Below, piece after piece: positions 1-6,522 of a stretch of DNA of 10,517 nt (the stretch's first letter is position 1; every line of letters starts with the position of its first letter). The stretch is taken from positions 1 to 10,517 of the forward strand of contig JACZWF010000035.1 in the NCBI GenBank assembly GCA_022572285.1, read 5' to 3'. Source of the stretch: Nitrososphaerota archaeon (lineage in GTDB: Archaea; Thermoproteota; Nitrososphaeria; Nitrososphaerales; UBA57). The notes beneath the pieces are model-generated. The model made no database searches and was not told where the DNA came from. It saw nothing but the letters and a program-made list of their open reading frames with translations. Both the position numbers and the translations under genes were made by a program.

Positions 1-1535
1 CTGACTTTTCTGCTAAGACCTATACAGTCGTGGAAGCTGAGCTAAAGGGGCTAAAGTATAGGATCGAGATCTCGTTGGAAGGGGACCAGTTTGAATTCGA
101 CATAGATGCAAAAGATGGAAAGATCACAAAGTTCGACGAAGATAGGGGAGAAATCGAGCCACAGCTAATAGGGGAGGAAGCACCTGCAATCAGTGCAGAG
201 GAGGCAATAGTAGCCGCACTCGCATATCTGTCGGCACAAGATCCCGATAGAGATTTCATAGTTGAAGAGATCGAACTGGATGACGGAAATTACGAACTCA
301 AGATTACCGATGGAGAGCGCACGTATAAGATCGTGATAGACGGACAAGAAGGCCAAATCCTGGAGTTAGAAGTCGAGGAGAGAGGCCGAGGAAGAGATGA
401 GGATGTAGCTCAAGAGAGGAGGGATGGTCCTCCCCTGATTACGTTAGACCTCTCACAAGCCATCCAGATCGCACTAGACTTCCTTCAGAGTAGCGACCCA
501 GAGTTTGGAAGCAAAGGCTACGTAGTTGAGGAGGCAGAGCTCAAGGGATTACAGTACAAGATAGAGATCATAGAAGGTGAGAATGAGTTCGAATTCAAGA
601 TAGATGCAACCGATGGAACGATACTAAAGTACGAGGCTGAGATAGAGGATGCTGAGTTAGAGATAGAGGGGGAGGACGAGAATGAGCTTAAGATCAAGGT
701 CAAAGGTAAGGGCAAGGGTAGAGATGAGGTAAAGAATTCCTTCCATATCCAAGTAGGGAAGGAACAGGCAAGGCTGACGACCAACTTCAACATAAGGGAG
801 AACGAGACAAAGTCCCAGCTTGAACTTCAACTCTTCTTCATCTTACTCCAAGAGTTCGTTGATGATGGGAATGAGACAGGGGTTCTAGATGCTAATGATA
901 CGATAGTCTCAACTCTCAATCTAAACCGACTGAGATGGAATGTGAACCGAACCGAGATCTTTGATGAGAATGGGAAACTAGTAGAGATACTTGTGATTCA
1001 GAATGCGACTGGTTCGATGGTGGATAACATAGCCTTCATCTATCACTTTACGCCAACCACAAGGAACGTAACGTTTGCCGATGAGACTGTTGTTTCCGTA
1101 AGGGTCTGGGAGATCAAGTTCGATATTCAGATCTCTGGATTCGCTTGGTCAGCAAATAACACAATGCTTGCACTATCGGCCAGATTCGACAGCAAGTTCG
1201 AGGTGAAAAGTCTTGGTGAGGCCGAGGTGCGGTTCGAGACCGTCGACAGAGTAACCCCGTTCTTCAACTGGGGAGGGAGTGCAACTGGGGATGGGAGCGA
1301 GATAGAGGTCGGGGCAACCGTTAGCGAGAGGATTGTTACGCTCTCGTATCCTTATTTCGAGTATGAGCTCATCCACGATCCATCCATTGGTTACATAGTC
1401 TCATCAATACTCGAGGCGATAGTGCTCGTCCCCATGATAATGGCGGTTGGAGCGGTCATTGCAGTCACAGCAGTACTTGGCTCTTCCCTGCTGAGACAAG
1501 AAAGGCTTAGGAAAAGATTGGAAGAATCTCTCTAG
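1..1535 (+). CDS. PepSY-repeat, membrane-anchored extracytoplasmic protein (5' end missing)
   Basis: The reading frame is open to the left edge (first full codon at base 3), so this is a partial gene. The GTG at 30 is probably internal: the codons before it (DFSAKTYTV) continue a repeat that recurs later. Numbering from that GTG, there are three PepSY-like units: up to about residue 40, 52-118 and 136-205. The first and third are close copies (EAELKGL, then IEI, FEF and IDA-DG). The second is more divergent. A charged linker (KVKGKGKGRDE, 224-233) leads to a domain of about 210 residues rich in N-x-S/T sequons (NET, NDT, NRT, NAT, NVT, NNT). A hydrophobic segment at about 461-485 and a basic tail (RQERLRKRL) follow, implying the bulk lies outside the cell with a short cytoplasmic C-terminus. 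PepSY domains are usually linked to peptidase inhibition or the cell surface; the role here is unknown. The stop is TAG. The PepSY call is fairly firm; the rest is description. Confidence 0.85.
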   Translation, partial: DFSAKTYTVVEAELKGLKYRIEISLEGDQFEFDIDAKDGKITKFDEDRGEIEPQLIGEEAPAISAEEAIVAALAYLSAQDPDRDFIVEEIELDDGNYELKITDGERTYKIVIDGQEGQILELEVEERGRGRDEDVAQERRDGPPLITLDLSQAIQIALDFLQSSDPEFGSKGYVVEEAELKGLQYKIEIIEGENEFEFKIDATDGTILKYEAEIEDAELEIEGEDENELKIKVKGKGKGRDEVKNSFHIQVGKEQARLTTNFNIRENETKSQLELQLFFILLQEFVDDGNETGVLDANDTIVSTLNLNRLRWNVNRTEIFDENGKLVEILVIQNATGSMVDNIAFIYHFTPTTRNVTFADETVVSVRVWEIKFDIQISGFAWSANNTMLALSARFDSKFEVKSLGEAEVRFETVDRVTPFFNWGGSATGDGSEIEVGATVSERIVTLSYPYFEYELIHDPSIGYIVSSILEAIVLVPMIMAVGAVIAVTAVLGSSLLRQERLRKRLEESL

Positions 1536-1610
1536 GCGATAGTAGGAAGTGTAAAGATCATTCAAAGCAAAGTACTCACAAAGAGAGATTCTAGGTTTAA
1601 GCATTCAGAA

Positions 1611-1991
1611 ATGAGCAAGCTAATCGATGAGAGAAGCCGAGATATCATCAGAATGCTCAACGAGATATCTCACCAGGAAGACTTGGTCGACGATATCAAA
1701 ATGGAGTCCGTATCCGATGGAGTAGTCTGCCGATTCCGAGGTAATGACAATAAGACCATCCTATTCAAGTTGCTCAGCCGGGGAAATGAGATTGAAGCGG
1801 AGACCATCTACTCAATGTTCCCGAAAATCCTCGATACGAATAGTCATAAGGGGGTGATACTTTGCCGATCTTTAGTCGATGAGAGTATCGCAAATCTGGC
1901 TGAGCTGTATGATATGAAGATCATCCATCTGGGAACACGAACAGAAATAGAGGGATCTCTAAGAACGACTATGTTCCAAGTATTTGGATAG
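1611..1991 (+). CDS. Small protein, degenerate Mrr-like nuclease fold (copy A)
   Basis: A 126-residue soluble protein with no signal or membrane segment. It is clearly paralogous to the gene at 2431-2817. Shared landmarks in the same order are IExxTIYxMF (61-70), ILxTxxxKGxIxC (73-85), NLAxLY (95-100) and TRxxxExSLxxT (109-120). The order of a beta strand (TILFKLLS), a helix, KGVILC, a helix and KIIHLGTR resembles the second half of Mrr/PD-(D/E)xK nuclease domains. There, a strand carrying E/Q-x-K precedes a helix and a 'gvivt...A..lA...gi.li' pattern. The expected catalytic pair is not visible here (FKLL), so a nuclease activity is unlikely; this fold assignment is an inference. A binding or scaffold role is possible. 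The ATG at 1611 has no obvious ribosome site. The stop is TAG. Confidence 0.72.
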   Translation: MSKLIDERSRDIIRMLNEISHQEDLVDDIKMESVSDGVVCRFRGNDNKTILFKLLSRGNEIEAETIYSMFPKILDTNSHKGVILCRSLVDESIANLAELYDMKIIHLGTRTEIEGSLRTTMFQVFG

Positions 1992-2011
1992 GTTTTAGAG
2001 GGATTTCGAGA

Positions 2012-2221
2012 TCAGTAGGAGGTCCAATGATTGACCCTCTCTAGACACCGAGTCATCGTACTCAAGACCACATCGAAGTATTGTGTGGCGAGTTTGTCTT
2101 TCTTGTAGAGAGTCCAGGCTTTCTCCTCAGCGTCTATTAGCTCATCAAAAGATTCATTGAGAAAACTATGCAAGTTCCTGTCAGGTCGCATAGACCTTAG
2201 GATACTATACCTCGACTTCAT
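2012..2221 (-). CDS. Small hypothetical protein
   Basis: A 69-residue charged, probably helical protein with no recognised domain; a FLNESFDELIDAEEKAW stretch could form an amphipathic helix. The frame also allows a TTG start at 2227. I chose the ATG at 2221 because a TATA-like GCTTATACC lies about 28 bases upstream on the minus strand (2245-2253), which places transcription start almost on this ATG, as in leaderless archaeal genes. The gene lies between two paralogous plus-strand genes, convergent with the first and divergent from the second. The stop is TGA. No function can be assigned. Confidence 0.5.
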   Translation of the reverse strand: MKSRYSILRSMRPDRNLHSFLNESFDELIDAEEKAWTLYKKDKLATQYFDVVLSTMTRCLERVNHWTSY

Positions 2222-2244
2222 TATCAATTTCTAGAGTAGTGGGC

Positions 2245-2253
2245 GGTATAAGC
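2245..2253 (-). promoter_or_regulatory. TATA-like box for the 2221 minus-strand gene
   Basis: The minus-strand reading is GCTTATACC, centred about 28 bases upstream of the ATG at 2221. This is the spacing expected for a leaderless archaeal transcript. No ribosome site lies between the box and the ATG. Confidence 0.45.
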
Positions 2254-2283
2254 AGAAGGAACCTATTATTCGAAACTTTTGAT

Positions 2284-2319
2284 AAAATCACGAATTCACC
2301 TCGTCTTTGTTGTGATTTT
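2284..2319. repeat. Inverted repeat in the divergent intergenic region
   Basis: AAAATCAC at 2284-2291 and its exact complement GTGATTTT at 2312-2319 form 8-bp arms separated by 20 bases. They sit between the divergent starts at 2221 (minus) and 2431 (plus), so a shared operator is conceivable. The arms are A/T-rich and the match could be chance. Confidence 0.35.
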
Positions 2320-2384
2320 GGAGCTAGTTAGAAAGCAAGATCTCTTCACAGTAGTCGGGTGATGGAGAATAAAAGAGTAGGATA

Positions 2385-2394
2385 GAGTATACTC
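2385..2394. promoter_or_regulatory. Perfect 10-bp palindrome next to the TATA box of the 2431 gene
   Basis: GAGTATACTC reads the same on both strands and ends where the TATA-like CTTTAAGT begins. A dimeric regulator bound here would cover the TFB-recognition position. Palindromes of this length occur by chance, so this is only a candidate operator. Confidence 0.35.
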
Positions 2395-2403
2395 CTTTAA
2401 GTT
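2394..2403 (+). promoter_or_regulatory. TATA-like box for the 2431 gene
   Basis: The CCTTTAAGTT element is centred about 32 bases before the ATG at 2431, predicting a transcript with a leader of only a few bases. No purine-rich ribosome site precedes the ATG, which agrees with leaderless or near-leaderless translation. Confidence 0.45.
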
Positions 2404-2430
2404 AAGAGCTGAAAGCGATTAGTTCCTAGG

Positions 2431-2817
2431 ATGCCACTGAACAGCCGAAGGCTAGATAAAATTAGGGATGAAACTATAGGCTGGCTCAGGGAGATTGCGG
2501 AAAGTGAGGGCTTGGGCAGCCAGGTGGAGATTGATCCCGAATCAAATGCGGTCGCTGGTCAGATCGAGAGCAAAGGAAGGAAAATAGTATTCGAACTTCA
2601 TAGTTCCAGCAATCGGATAGAACCCGATACGATATACAAGATGTTCTTGAGGATACTTCTCACAGAGAGTGAGAAGGGAGCTATCATCTGCTCATCTGAA
2701 GTCAGTGAAGATGTCGGGAACCTCGCTCGGCTCTACGGAATCAGCATGATTCCTATGAGGACAAGGTCCGTCATGGAGAGGTCTCTGAAAAAGACTTTTG
2801 CTGACGTCTTTTCGTAA
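2431..2817 (+). CDS. Small protein, degenerate Mrr-like nuclease fold (copy B)
   Basis: A 128-residue soluble paralogue of the 1611-1991 gene. The shared core runs from KIVFELHSS (51-59) through IEPDTIYKMF (63-72), KGAIIC (82-87), NLARLYG (97-103) and TRSVMERSLKKT (111-122). As in copy A, the fold pattern resembles the C-terminal half of Mrr-type nucleases. FEL sits where an active enzyme would have E/Q-x-K, so the acid may remain but the lysine is absent. Copy B has its own TATA-like box and an upstream palindrome, so it is probably transcribed independently of copy A. N-terminal sequences differ more than C-terminal ones, suggesting an old duplication. The start is the ATG at 2431 and the stop is TAA. 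Confidence 0.75.
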   Translation: MPLNSRRLDKIRDETIGWLREIAESEGLGSQVEIDPESNAVAGQIESKGRKIVFELHSSSNRIEPDTIYKMFLRILLTESEKGAIICSSEVSEDVGNLARLYGISMIPMRTRSVMERSLKKTFADVFS

Positions 2818-2924
2818 AGTTCAGAGTCCCGTGGAGAACAAGTGGGCGATTCTCTATTTGTGATGTATTTGTCGTCTGCATTTCACCCGCTCCTTGAAGT
2901 TATGACATTGCTATCAAATCTACT

Positions 2925-3083
2925 ATGGAGATTTACAGATGTAATGGACATCCAAGACTGATATTCACCTCACTAGAAGCACGTGAGCTCCATAACCTCG
3001 TCGACCATTCCAGATTGCTAAAGAATAGAGTGAGGGAGGGGTGGGTCTCTGTCCCGGATAACGAGAAAGCCATTCCGAATTAA
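2925..3083 (+). CDS. Possible small protein (52 residues)
   Basis: The ORF runs from the ATG at 2925 to the TAA at 3081-3083. Codon use matches the neighbours (AGA/AGG arginine, GAG, CTA/CTC), and the product is a charged, mixed sequence (segments such as SLEAREL and NEKAIPN). A weak AAGTTATG about 25 bases upstream could serve as a leaderless promoter. No domain is recognised. It overlaps the minus-strand ORF that ends at 3018. It could be a real small gene or chance. Confidence 0.35.
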   Translation: MEIYRCNGHPRLIFTSLEARELHNLVDHSRLLKNRVREGWVSVPDNEKAIPN

Positions 3084-3215
3084 CGTACTCGCTACGGCAC
3101 CCCTATGAGGCATCGGCCTTAGACCTTTCCAGGGATCGTATAGAGCTGGATAGAAAAGAGGATCGTCATAGTCATAAAATGTGACTAACTGCGGTGTTAG
3201 CTGGTCAATATACAT
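3018..3215 (-). CDS. Possible small protein (65 residues)
   Basis: A minus-strand frame of 65 codons, with an in-frame stop directly before its ATG. The product is rich in aromatic residues and prolines (FYDYDDPLFYPALYDPW) with a basic C-terminal part. Nothing is recognised. Its ATG falls inside the TATA-like element proposed for the plus-strand operon, and no good promoter spacing was found for it, so I doubt that it is a gene. Confidence 0.25.
   Translation of the reverse strand: MYIDQLTPQLVTFYDYDDPLFYPALYDPWKGLRPMPHRGAVASTLIRNGFLVIRDRDPPLPHSIL
3206..3215 (+). promoter_or_regulatory. TATA-like box for the HtrA operon
   Basis: CAATATACAT is centred about 26 bases before base 3236. It would start the transcript near the GGGAGGGG ribosome site of the first small gene, giving a short leader. 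Confidence 0.4.
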
Positions 3216-3234
3216 CTACGTTTCCCTAACATTT

Positions 3235-3242
3235 GGGAGGGG
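3235..3242 (+). promoter_or_regulatory. Ribosome binding site before the small coiled-coil gene
   Basis: GGGAGGGG contains the archaeal GGAGG core. It is 5 bases before a GTG at 3246 and 14 bases before an ATG at 3255. The spacing favours the GTG, which adds three residues (MRK) to the product. Confidence 0.5.
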
Positions 3243-3245
3243 TAT

Positions 3246-3419
3246 GTGAGAAAAATGTATGGACCATATAGTAGGATCTTTGGACTACACCATTGGCGAG
3301 GCTACCCAACTAGAATGGAGAAGATTGCCAAGCTTAATGAGTACAAGGTTAGCCTTGAGAACGATCTAAAGGGAGTGGGAGAGAGGATAAAGGAACTCGA
3401 AAAGACAGAGGCAGAGTGA
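3246..3419 (+). CDS. Small coiled-coil protein, DUF5320-like, first gene of HtrA operon
   Basis: A short ORF of 57 codons from the GTG at 3246, or 54 from the ATG at 3255, ending in TGA at 3417-3419. The N-terminal part is aromatic and glycine-rich (MYGPYSRIFGLHHWRGYP). The C-terminal half is a heptad-like helix (LNEYKVSLENDLKGVGERI, then KELEK). This layout resembles small archaeal and bacterial DUF5320-type proteins, which have a Gly/aromatic head followed by 'eyk..Le.eLe.ieeri.eLe'. The family assignment is from memory and tentative. The stop overlaps the protease start by four bases (GTGA), so the two are almost certainly translated together. The small protein may be an adaptor or oligomerisation partner of the protease, which is an inference from position only. 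Confidence 0.6.
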   Translation: MRKMYGPYSRIFGLHHWRGYPTRMEKIAKLNEYKVSLENDLKGVGERIKELEKTEAE

Positions 3420-4387
3420 GGAAGGAGGAAACGCCCACGACTCTCCCGCTGTATGAGGAGAAGATAACCGAAGCTGTAGATCGACTCAGCCAGAGCGTTG
3501 TCACTGTAGATACAACAAACGCCAAGACCTTCCGATTCTCGCCTGCTCCCAACGGGGGAGCAGGCTCAGGAGTTATCGTCAAGAGACAGGGTTACATAAT
3601 CACCAACAATCATGTCATAGAAGGAGCCAGCAGAATAGAGATCGGACTAAGGGATGGGAGGTCTTTTTCTGGCAAGGTAGTTGGGCGGGATGCTCAGACG
3701 GATACAGCTCTGATTAGAGTTGAAGGCTATGACCTACCTGCAGCTCAATTAGGTGACTCTGAGCGTCTAAGAGTTGGACAAATAGCTATTGCAATAGGAA
3801 ATACATTAGGACTGCCTGGTGGACCAACTGTTTCTGTCGGTGTCATTAGTGCTATTGGACGGCCTCTCCCAGGAGCCGACTTCATCTTCGAGGGTCTGAT
3901 TCAGACTGACGCTTCTATCAATCCGGGTAATAGTGGTGGACCTCTGGCAGATCTAGATGGTAAGGTAGTAGGAATTAACACGGCGATGATTCCATATGCA
4001 CAGGGAGTTGGTTTTGCATTACCGATCAATACGGTCAAGAGAACAGTTGATCAATTGATAGAGAGAGGCAGAGTGATCAGGCCGTGGCTTGGGATCTCTG
4101 GTGTGGCAGTAAATTCTACCATTGCAAGGAGGTACAATCTACCTACTGAACTAGGTGTAATGATAGTGGAGGTAGTTCCTCATAGTCCTGCCTACGATGC
4201 GGGGCTTCGAGTAGGAGATATCCTATCACGAATCGGCCCACTAAACATAACCAAGATGACAGACATTTTAGTTGCTCTCTCAAAACTCTCCATCGGGGAC
4301 GTTGTAGGTATACTGCTAGTTAGAAGTAAAGGGAGTTACAGGACATCACTCAGATTGCTACAAGCACCAGATCAGATAAGCCATTAG
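3416..4387 (+). CDS. HtrA/DegP-like serine protease with one PDZ domain
   Basis: A 323-residue trypsin-like protease of the S1C (Do/HtrA) family. The catalytic triad is visible: His66 in TNNHVI, Asp96 in DAQTDTALI and Ser173 in GNSGGP. The oxyanion-loop region INPGNSGGPL and the GINTAMIPYAQGVGFALP stretch that follows are typical. A single PDZ domain spans about 225-315 (PWLGISG, SPAYDAGLRVGDIL). No signal peptide or membrane segment precedes the protease domain, so it probably acts in the cytoplasm, unlike bacterial DegP/DegS. HtrA proteins degrade or refold damaged proteins. The start is a GTG overlapping the stop of the upstream small gene by four bases. The stop (TAG, followed in frame by TGA) overlaps the next start by one base. 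Confidence 0.93.
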   Translation: MRKEETPTTLPLYEEKITEAVDRLSQSVVTVDTTNAKTFRFSPAPNGGAGSGVIVKRQGYIITNNHVIEGASRIEIGLRDGRSFSGKVVGRDAQTDTALIRVEGYDLPAAQLGDSERLRVGQIAIAIGNTLGLPGGPTVSVGVISAIGRPLPGADFIFEGLIQTDASINPGNSGGPLADLDGKVVGINTAMIPYAQGVGFALPINTVKRTVDQLIERGRVIRPWLGISGVAVNSTIARRYNLPTELGVMIVEVVPHSPAYDAGLRVGDILSRIGPLNITKMTDILVALSKLSIGDVVGILLVRSKGSYRTSLRLLQAPDQISH

Positions 4388-5064
4388 TGACTTCACCTAC
4401 AGGTTCAATGATTTTTTTAGAAGACGCTTATCTGGAGTCAGAACAATTGATCTACAACACTTTACCATCCAAAGAACATGTTGAGATTACTAAGGCGGCG
4501 ATAGAAAAAAGAGGAATTAGTGTTGACGTTGTCGGCACAAAAGACGAGGCACTTGACAAAGTGAAAAAATCAATTCCAAATGCTGCTAGCGTTATGACGG
4601 GAGGTTCCATGACCCTTAGGCAAATAGGCTTTACTGAATTCCTCAAATCCGGTGATCATCAATGGAGGAATCTAATGGCTGAAGCATTATCAGAGAAGGA
4701 TAACCAGAAGAAGTTGCAATTACGTCAGCAAAGTACATTGGCTGATTATTTCATTGGGAGCGTAAATGCGATCTCTGAAACAGGAGAGCTAGTCTTTGCA
4801 AGTGCTTCTGGAAGTCAATTACCCGCATATGCGTATTCAAGCAATAATATCATTTGGGTAGCCGGATCACATAAGATTACACCCACTTTAGATGAGGCGA
4901 TCAAGAGGGTTCGCGAATATGTCCAGCCGCTTAACGACAAGCGTACTAGAGATGCCGGATTTGGAGAGAGTCCGATTGGAAAGTTGCTCATATTTGAAGG
5001 TGAGTCAAGAATACTGGGACGTAGACTAAATCTGATCTTGGTAGAAGAAGTACTAGGATTCTAA
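4387..5064 (+). CDS. LUD-domain protein (LutC/DUF162-like)
   Basis: A 225-residue stand-alone LUD-domain protein. Characteristic stretches are MTGGSMTLRQIG (70-81), FIGSVNAISETGELV (122-136), ASGSQLPAYAY (140-150), then IIWVAGSHKITP (155-166) and AIKRVREYVQPLN (171-183). In bacteria, related LutC/LutB proteins take part in lactate oxidation. Stand-alone archaeal forms are uncharacterised, so the substrate here is unknown. No iron-sulfur cysteine motif is present, and no LutA/LutB partner is in the window. The GTG at 4387 overlaps the protease stop. An internal ATG at 4408 (residue 8) is an alternative start. Coupling to a protease hints at a stress role, but this is speculation. The stop is TAA. 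Confidence 0.88.
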   Translation: MTSPTGSMIFLEDAYLESEQLIYNTLPSKEHVEITKAAIEKRGISVDVVGTKDEALDKVKKSIPNAASVMTGGSMTLRQIGFTEFLKSGDHQWRNLMAEALSEKDNQKKLQLRQQSTLADYFIGSVNAISETGELVFASASGSQLPAYAYSSNNIIWVAGSHKITPTLDEAIKRVREYVQPLNDKRTRDAGFGESPIGKLLIFEGESRILGRRLNLILVEEVLGF

Positions 5065-5177
5065 ATCAATGCCAGAGTCACATAGCTGACACAAGATCTA
5101 GGTTTCTCGCCTCCGTCAGGCTTACTTTTACGCGCGCCCCCATATTCCCTTCTTTCTTCTGATTACAGCAAGGTTGA

Positions 5178-5191
5178 GCCCACTTTTGGGC
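5178..5191 (+). other. Small hairpin in the leader of the 5202 gene
   Basis: GCCCA (5178-5182) and TGGGC (5187-5191) can form a 5-bp stem with a 4-base loop ending 10 bases before the ATG at 5202. It might affect initiation or end upstream transcription. It is short and could be chance. Confidence 0.3.
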
Positions 5192-5201
5192 ATCCACATA
5201 A

Positions 5202-5750
5202 ATGAAGGTAAATGAAATAGAAGAATGTTTGAAGCTTACTCTGATAATTCCATTGGTCGCGGCCCTTCTTGTGGCATCTCTCATTTGGACTGCTGGATTC
5301 GGATCCTATCTTCCAGAATCAAATCGTACGACTTCAGAGGAAGATGAAAACCGGATCATCAGGAGAGGTGCCGTCTTGGCAATCACTGTTTTTGATAACG
5401 ATAGCGATGTAGAGCACCTAACAATCCAGAAGCAGATGCTAGCTGATTATTCCCTCTTGGAGGAGGCGCTCCAGAATATGCAACTAGATTACTTGTTTTG
5501 GGACACCCTCTGCAATAACGAAGAAAATAGAGATTGGTGTGAAAAGGAAAACATCAGGCCTCCACCCGTGAGTTCTAACATATCTTTAGAGGAACTTGCC
5601 AGAATAGAACTCTTGTTAGAACCGGGTGAACACACATTCGTAGAATGGGGTGAGAGAGATGGCGTCTTCGTGGAGACCCATTCGGTACCAGTATATTACG
5701 AAGGAAATGACTTTAGAATCACTCTTAGCCAATGGAGTCAGAGAGATTAA
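5202..5750 (+). CDS. Membrane-anchored extracytoplasmic protein of unknown function
   Basis: A 182-residue protein with one hydrophobic segment near the N-terminus (about 10-32, LKLTLIIPLVAALLVASL), serving as a signal anchor or uncleaved signal peptide. The rest is acidic and would lie outside the cell. It contains N-x-S/T sequons (NRT, NIS), two cysteines nine residues apart (Cys104 and Cys113) that could form a disulfide, and a beta-rich C-terminus (THSVPVYYEGNDFRITL). A third cysteine (Cys9) sits at the cytoplasmic edge of the anchor. No family is recognised. A possible promoter (CTTACTTTTA, 5121-5130) would give a leader of about 50 bases. The ATG at 5202 has no ribosome site. The stop is TAA. 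Confidence 0.75.
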   Translation: MKVNEIEECLKLTLIIPLVAALLVASLIWTAGFGSYLPESNRTTSEEDENRIIRRGAVLAITVFDNDSDVEHLTIQKQMLADYSLLEEALQNMQLDYLFWDTLCNNEENRDWCEKENIRPPPVSSNISLEELARIELLLEPGEHTFVEWGERDGVFVETHSVPVYYEGNDFRITLSQWSQRD

Positions 5751-5802
5751 CTAGTAACCCACTCCAAATTTCAGAACATTATTAGGAACGTGTTACATTT
5801 CA

Positions 5803-5821
5803 CGATATGAACCTTATATCG
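5803..5821. promoter_or_regulatory. Inverted repeat overlapping the TATA box of the pterin dehydratase gene
   Basis: CGATAT (5803-5808) and ATATCG (5816-5821) are exact complements 7 bases apart. The right arm is part of the TATA box, so a protein bound here could block transcription of the 5843 operon. This is a candidate operator only. Confidence 0.35.
5812..5821 (+). promoter_or_regulatory. TATA box for the pterin dehydratase operon
   Basis: CCTTATATCG is centred about 27 bases before the ATG at 5843, with no ribosome site between. This predicts a leaderless transcript starting at the initiator codon. It is the clearest promoter on the plus strand of this window. Confidence 0.6.
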
Positions 5822-5842
5822 CGGAGATGGCGCTAAACAACT

Positions 5843-6145
5843 ATGTCTGAATCGGAATACAAGAAGCTAACTGATGAAGAAGTAAAAGCACAAATGGGTG
5901 AGGTCGATGGCTGGACGATCAAAGAAGGGAAGTTGCACAAGACGATAGAATTTACAACCTTCAACGAGGCCTTTGGCTTTATGACAAGGGCTGCAATGGA
6001 GATTGAGAAGATAAACCACCACCCAGAATGGTCCAATGTATATAATCGCGTTGTCATAAATCTCGTAACTCATGATGTAGGGGGATTAAGTAATTACGAC
6101 TTCAAGTTGGCAAAGATACTTAACGGATTAGTGCCAAAGAATTGA
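5843..6145 (+). CDS. Pterin-4a-carbinolamine dehydratase
   Basis: A 100-residue PCD/DCoH-family protein, full length for the family. The signature is present: INHHPEWSNVYNRVVI (57-72), then THDVGGLSNYD (76-86), with the His59-His60 pair and His77/Asp78 in the usual positions. PCD dehydrates 4a-hydroxytetrahydropterin to the quinonoid dihydropterin after aromatic amino-acid hydroxylation. In organisms lacking such hydroxylases, relatives have been linked to molybdopterin metabolism. No hydroxylase is in this window, so the biological substrate is open. The ATG follows the TATA box at leaderless spacing. The stop TGA abuts the ATG of the next gene, so the two form an operon. Confidence 0.94.
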   Translation: MSESEYKKLTDEEVKAQMGEVDGWTIKEGKLHKTIEFTTFNEAFGFMTRAAMEIEKINHHPEWSNVYNRVVINLVTHDVGGLSNYDFKLAKILNGLVPKN

Positions 6146-6466
6146 ATGGCGAAGCCCAGCCTGAGGAACAAAGTAAATAAATTTACTGGAAAAAATGCCA
6201 ATCTGTTGACAGCATCGCTGGAGGGCTTCTCCATGCTCTTAATGGGGAAAGAGCGCAAGTTGGCAAAGGTTTATGAAACCGGAAATGCAAAGCTCTCCTA
6301 CAACATATCCATCATGGTTGATTCATCGAATCATATCACCAAAATAGATGCCTACAGGGTAGAATGGGCTGAAGGATCAGGGGCCGAAGTTTTTGAGGAC
6401 ACTGATATTCCTGATGATATCAGGTCAGATCTAGAGAACGACTTGGTGAAAATAACATCAGAATAG
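6146..6466 (+). CDS. Conserved-looking hypothetical protein, co-transcribed with PCD
   Basis: A 106-residue soluble protein whose ATG directly follows the stop of the pterin dehydratase gene, so it is almost certainly on the same transcript. The N-terminus is basic (KPSLRNKVNKFTGKN) and the C-terminus acidic (DTDIPDDIRSDLENDL). The middle has alternating hydrophobic residues suggesting beta strands (KLSYNISIMVDS and ITKIDAYRVEWAEG). No cysteine, signal peptide or membrane helix is visible, and no family is recognised. The stop is TAG. Confidence 0.8.
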   Translation: MAKPSLRNKVNKFTGKNANLLTASLEGFSMLLMGKERKLAKVYETGNAKLSYNISIMVDSSNHITKIDAYRVEWAEGSGAEVFEDTDIPDDIRSDLENDLVKITSE

Positions 6467-6522
6467 AGACTCCAAAATCTATGTACTAGGAGCTATCAGT
6501 TGATCGCCGTCTTTGCTGCCCT

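Larger units (their letters stand above)
2818..3245. other. Gap between genes with only weak small ORFs
   Basis: There is no firmly supported gene here. The gap holds a 52-codon plus-strand ORF (2925-3083) and a 65-codon minus-strand ORF (3018-3215), listed separately. They overlap by 66 bases, so at most one is likely to be important. The right end contains the probable promoter of the protease operon. No tRNA-like or repeat structure was seen. Confidence 0.6.
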
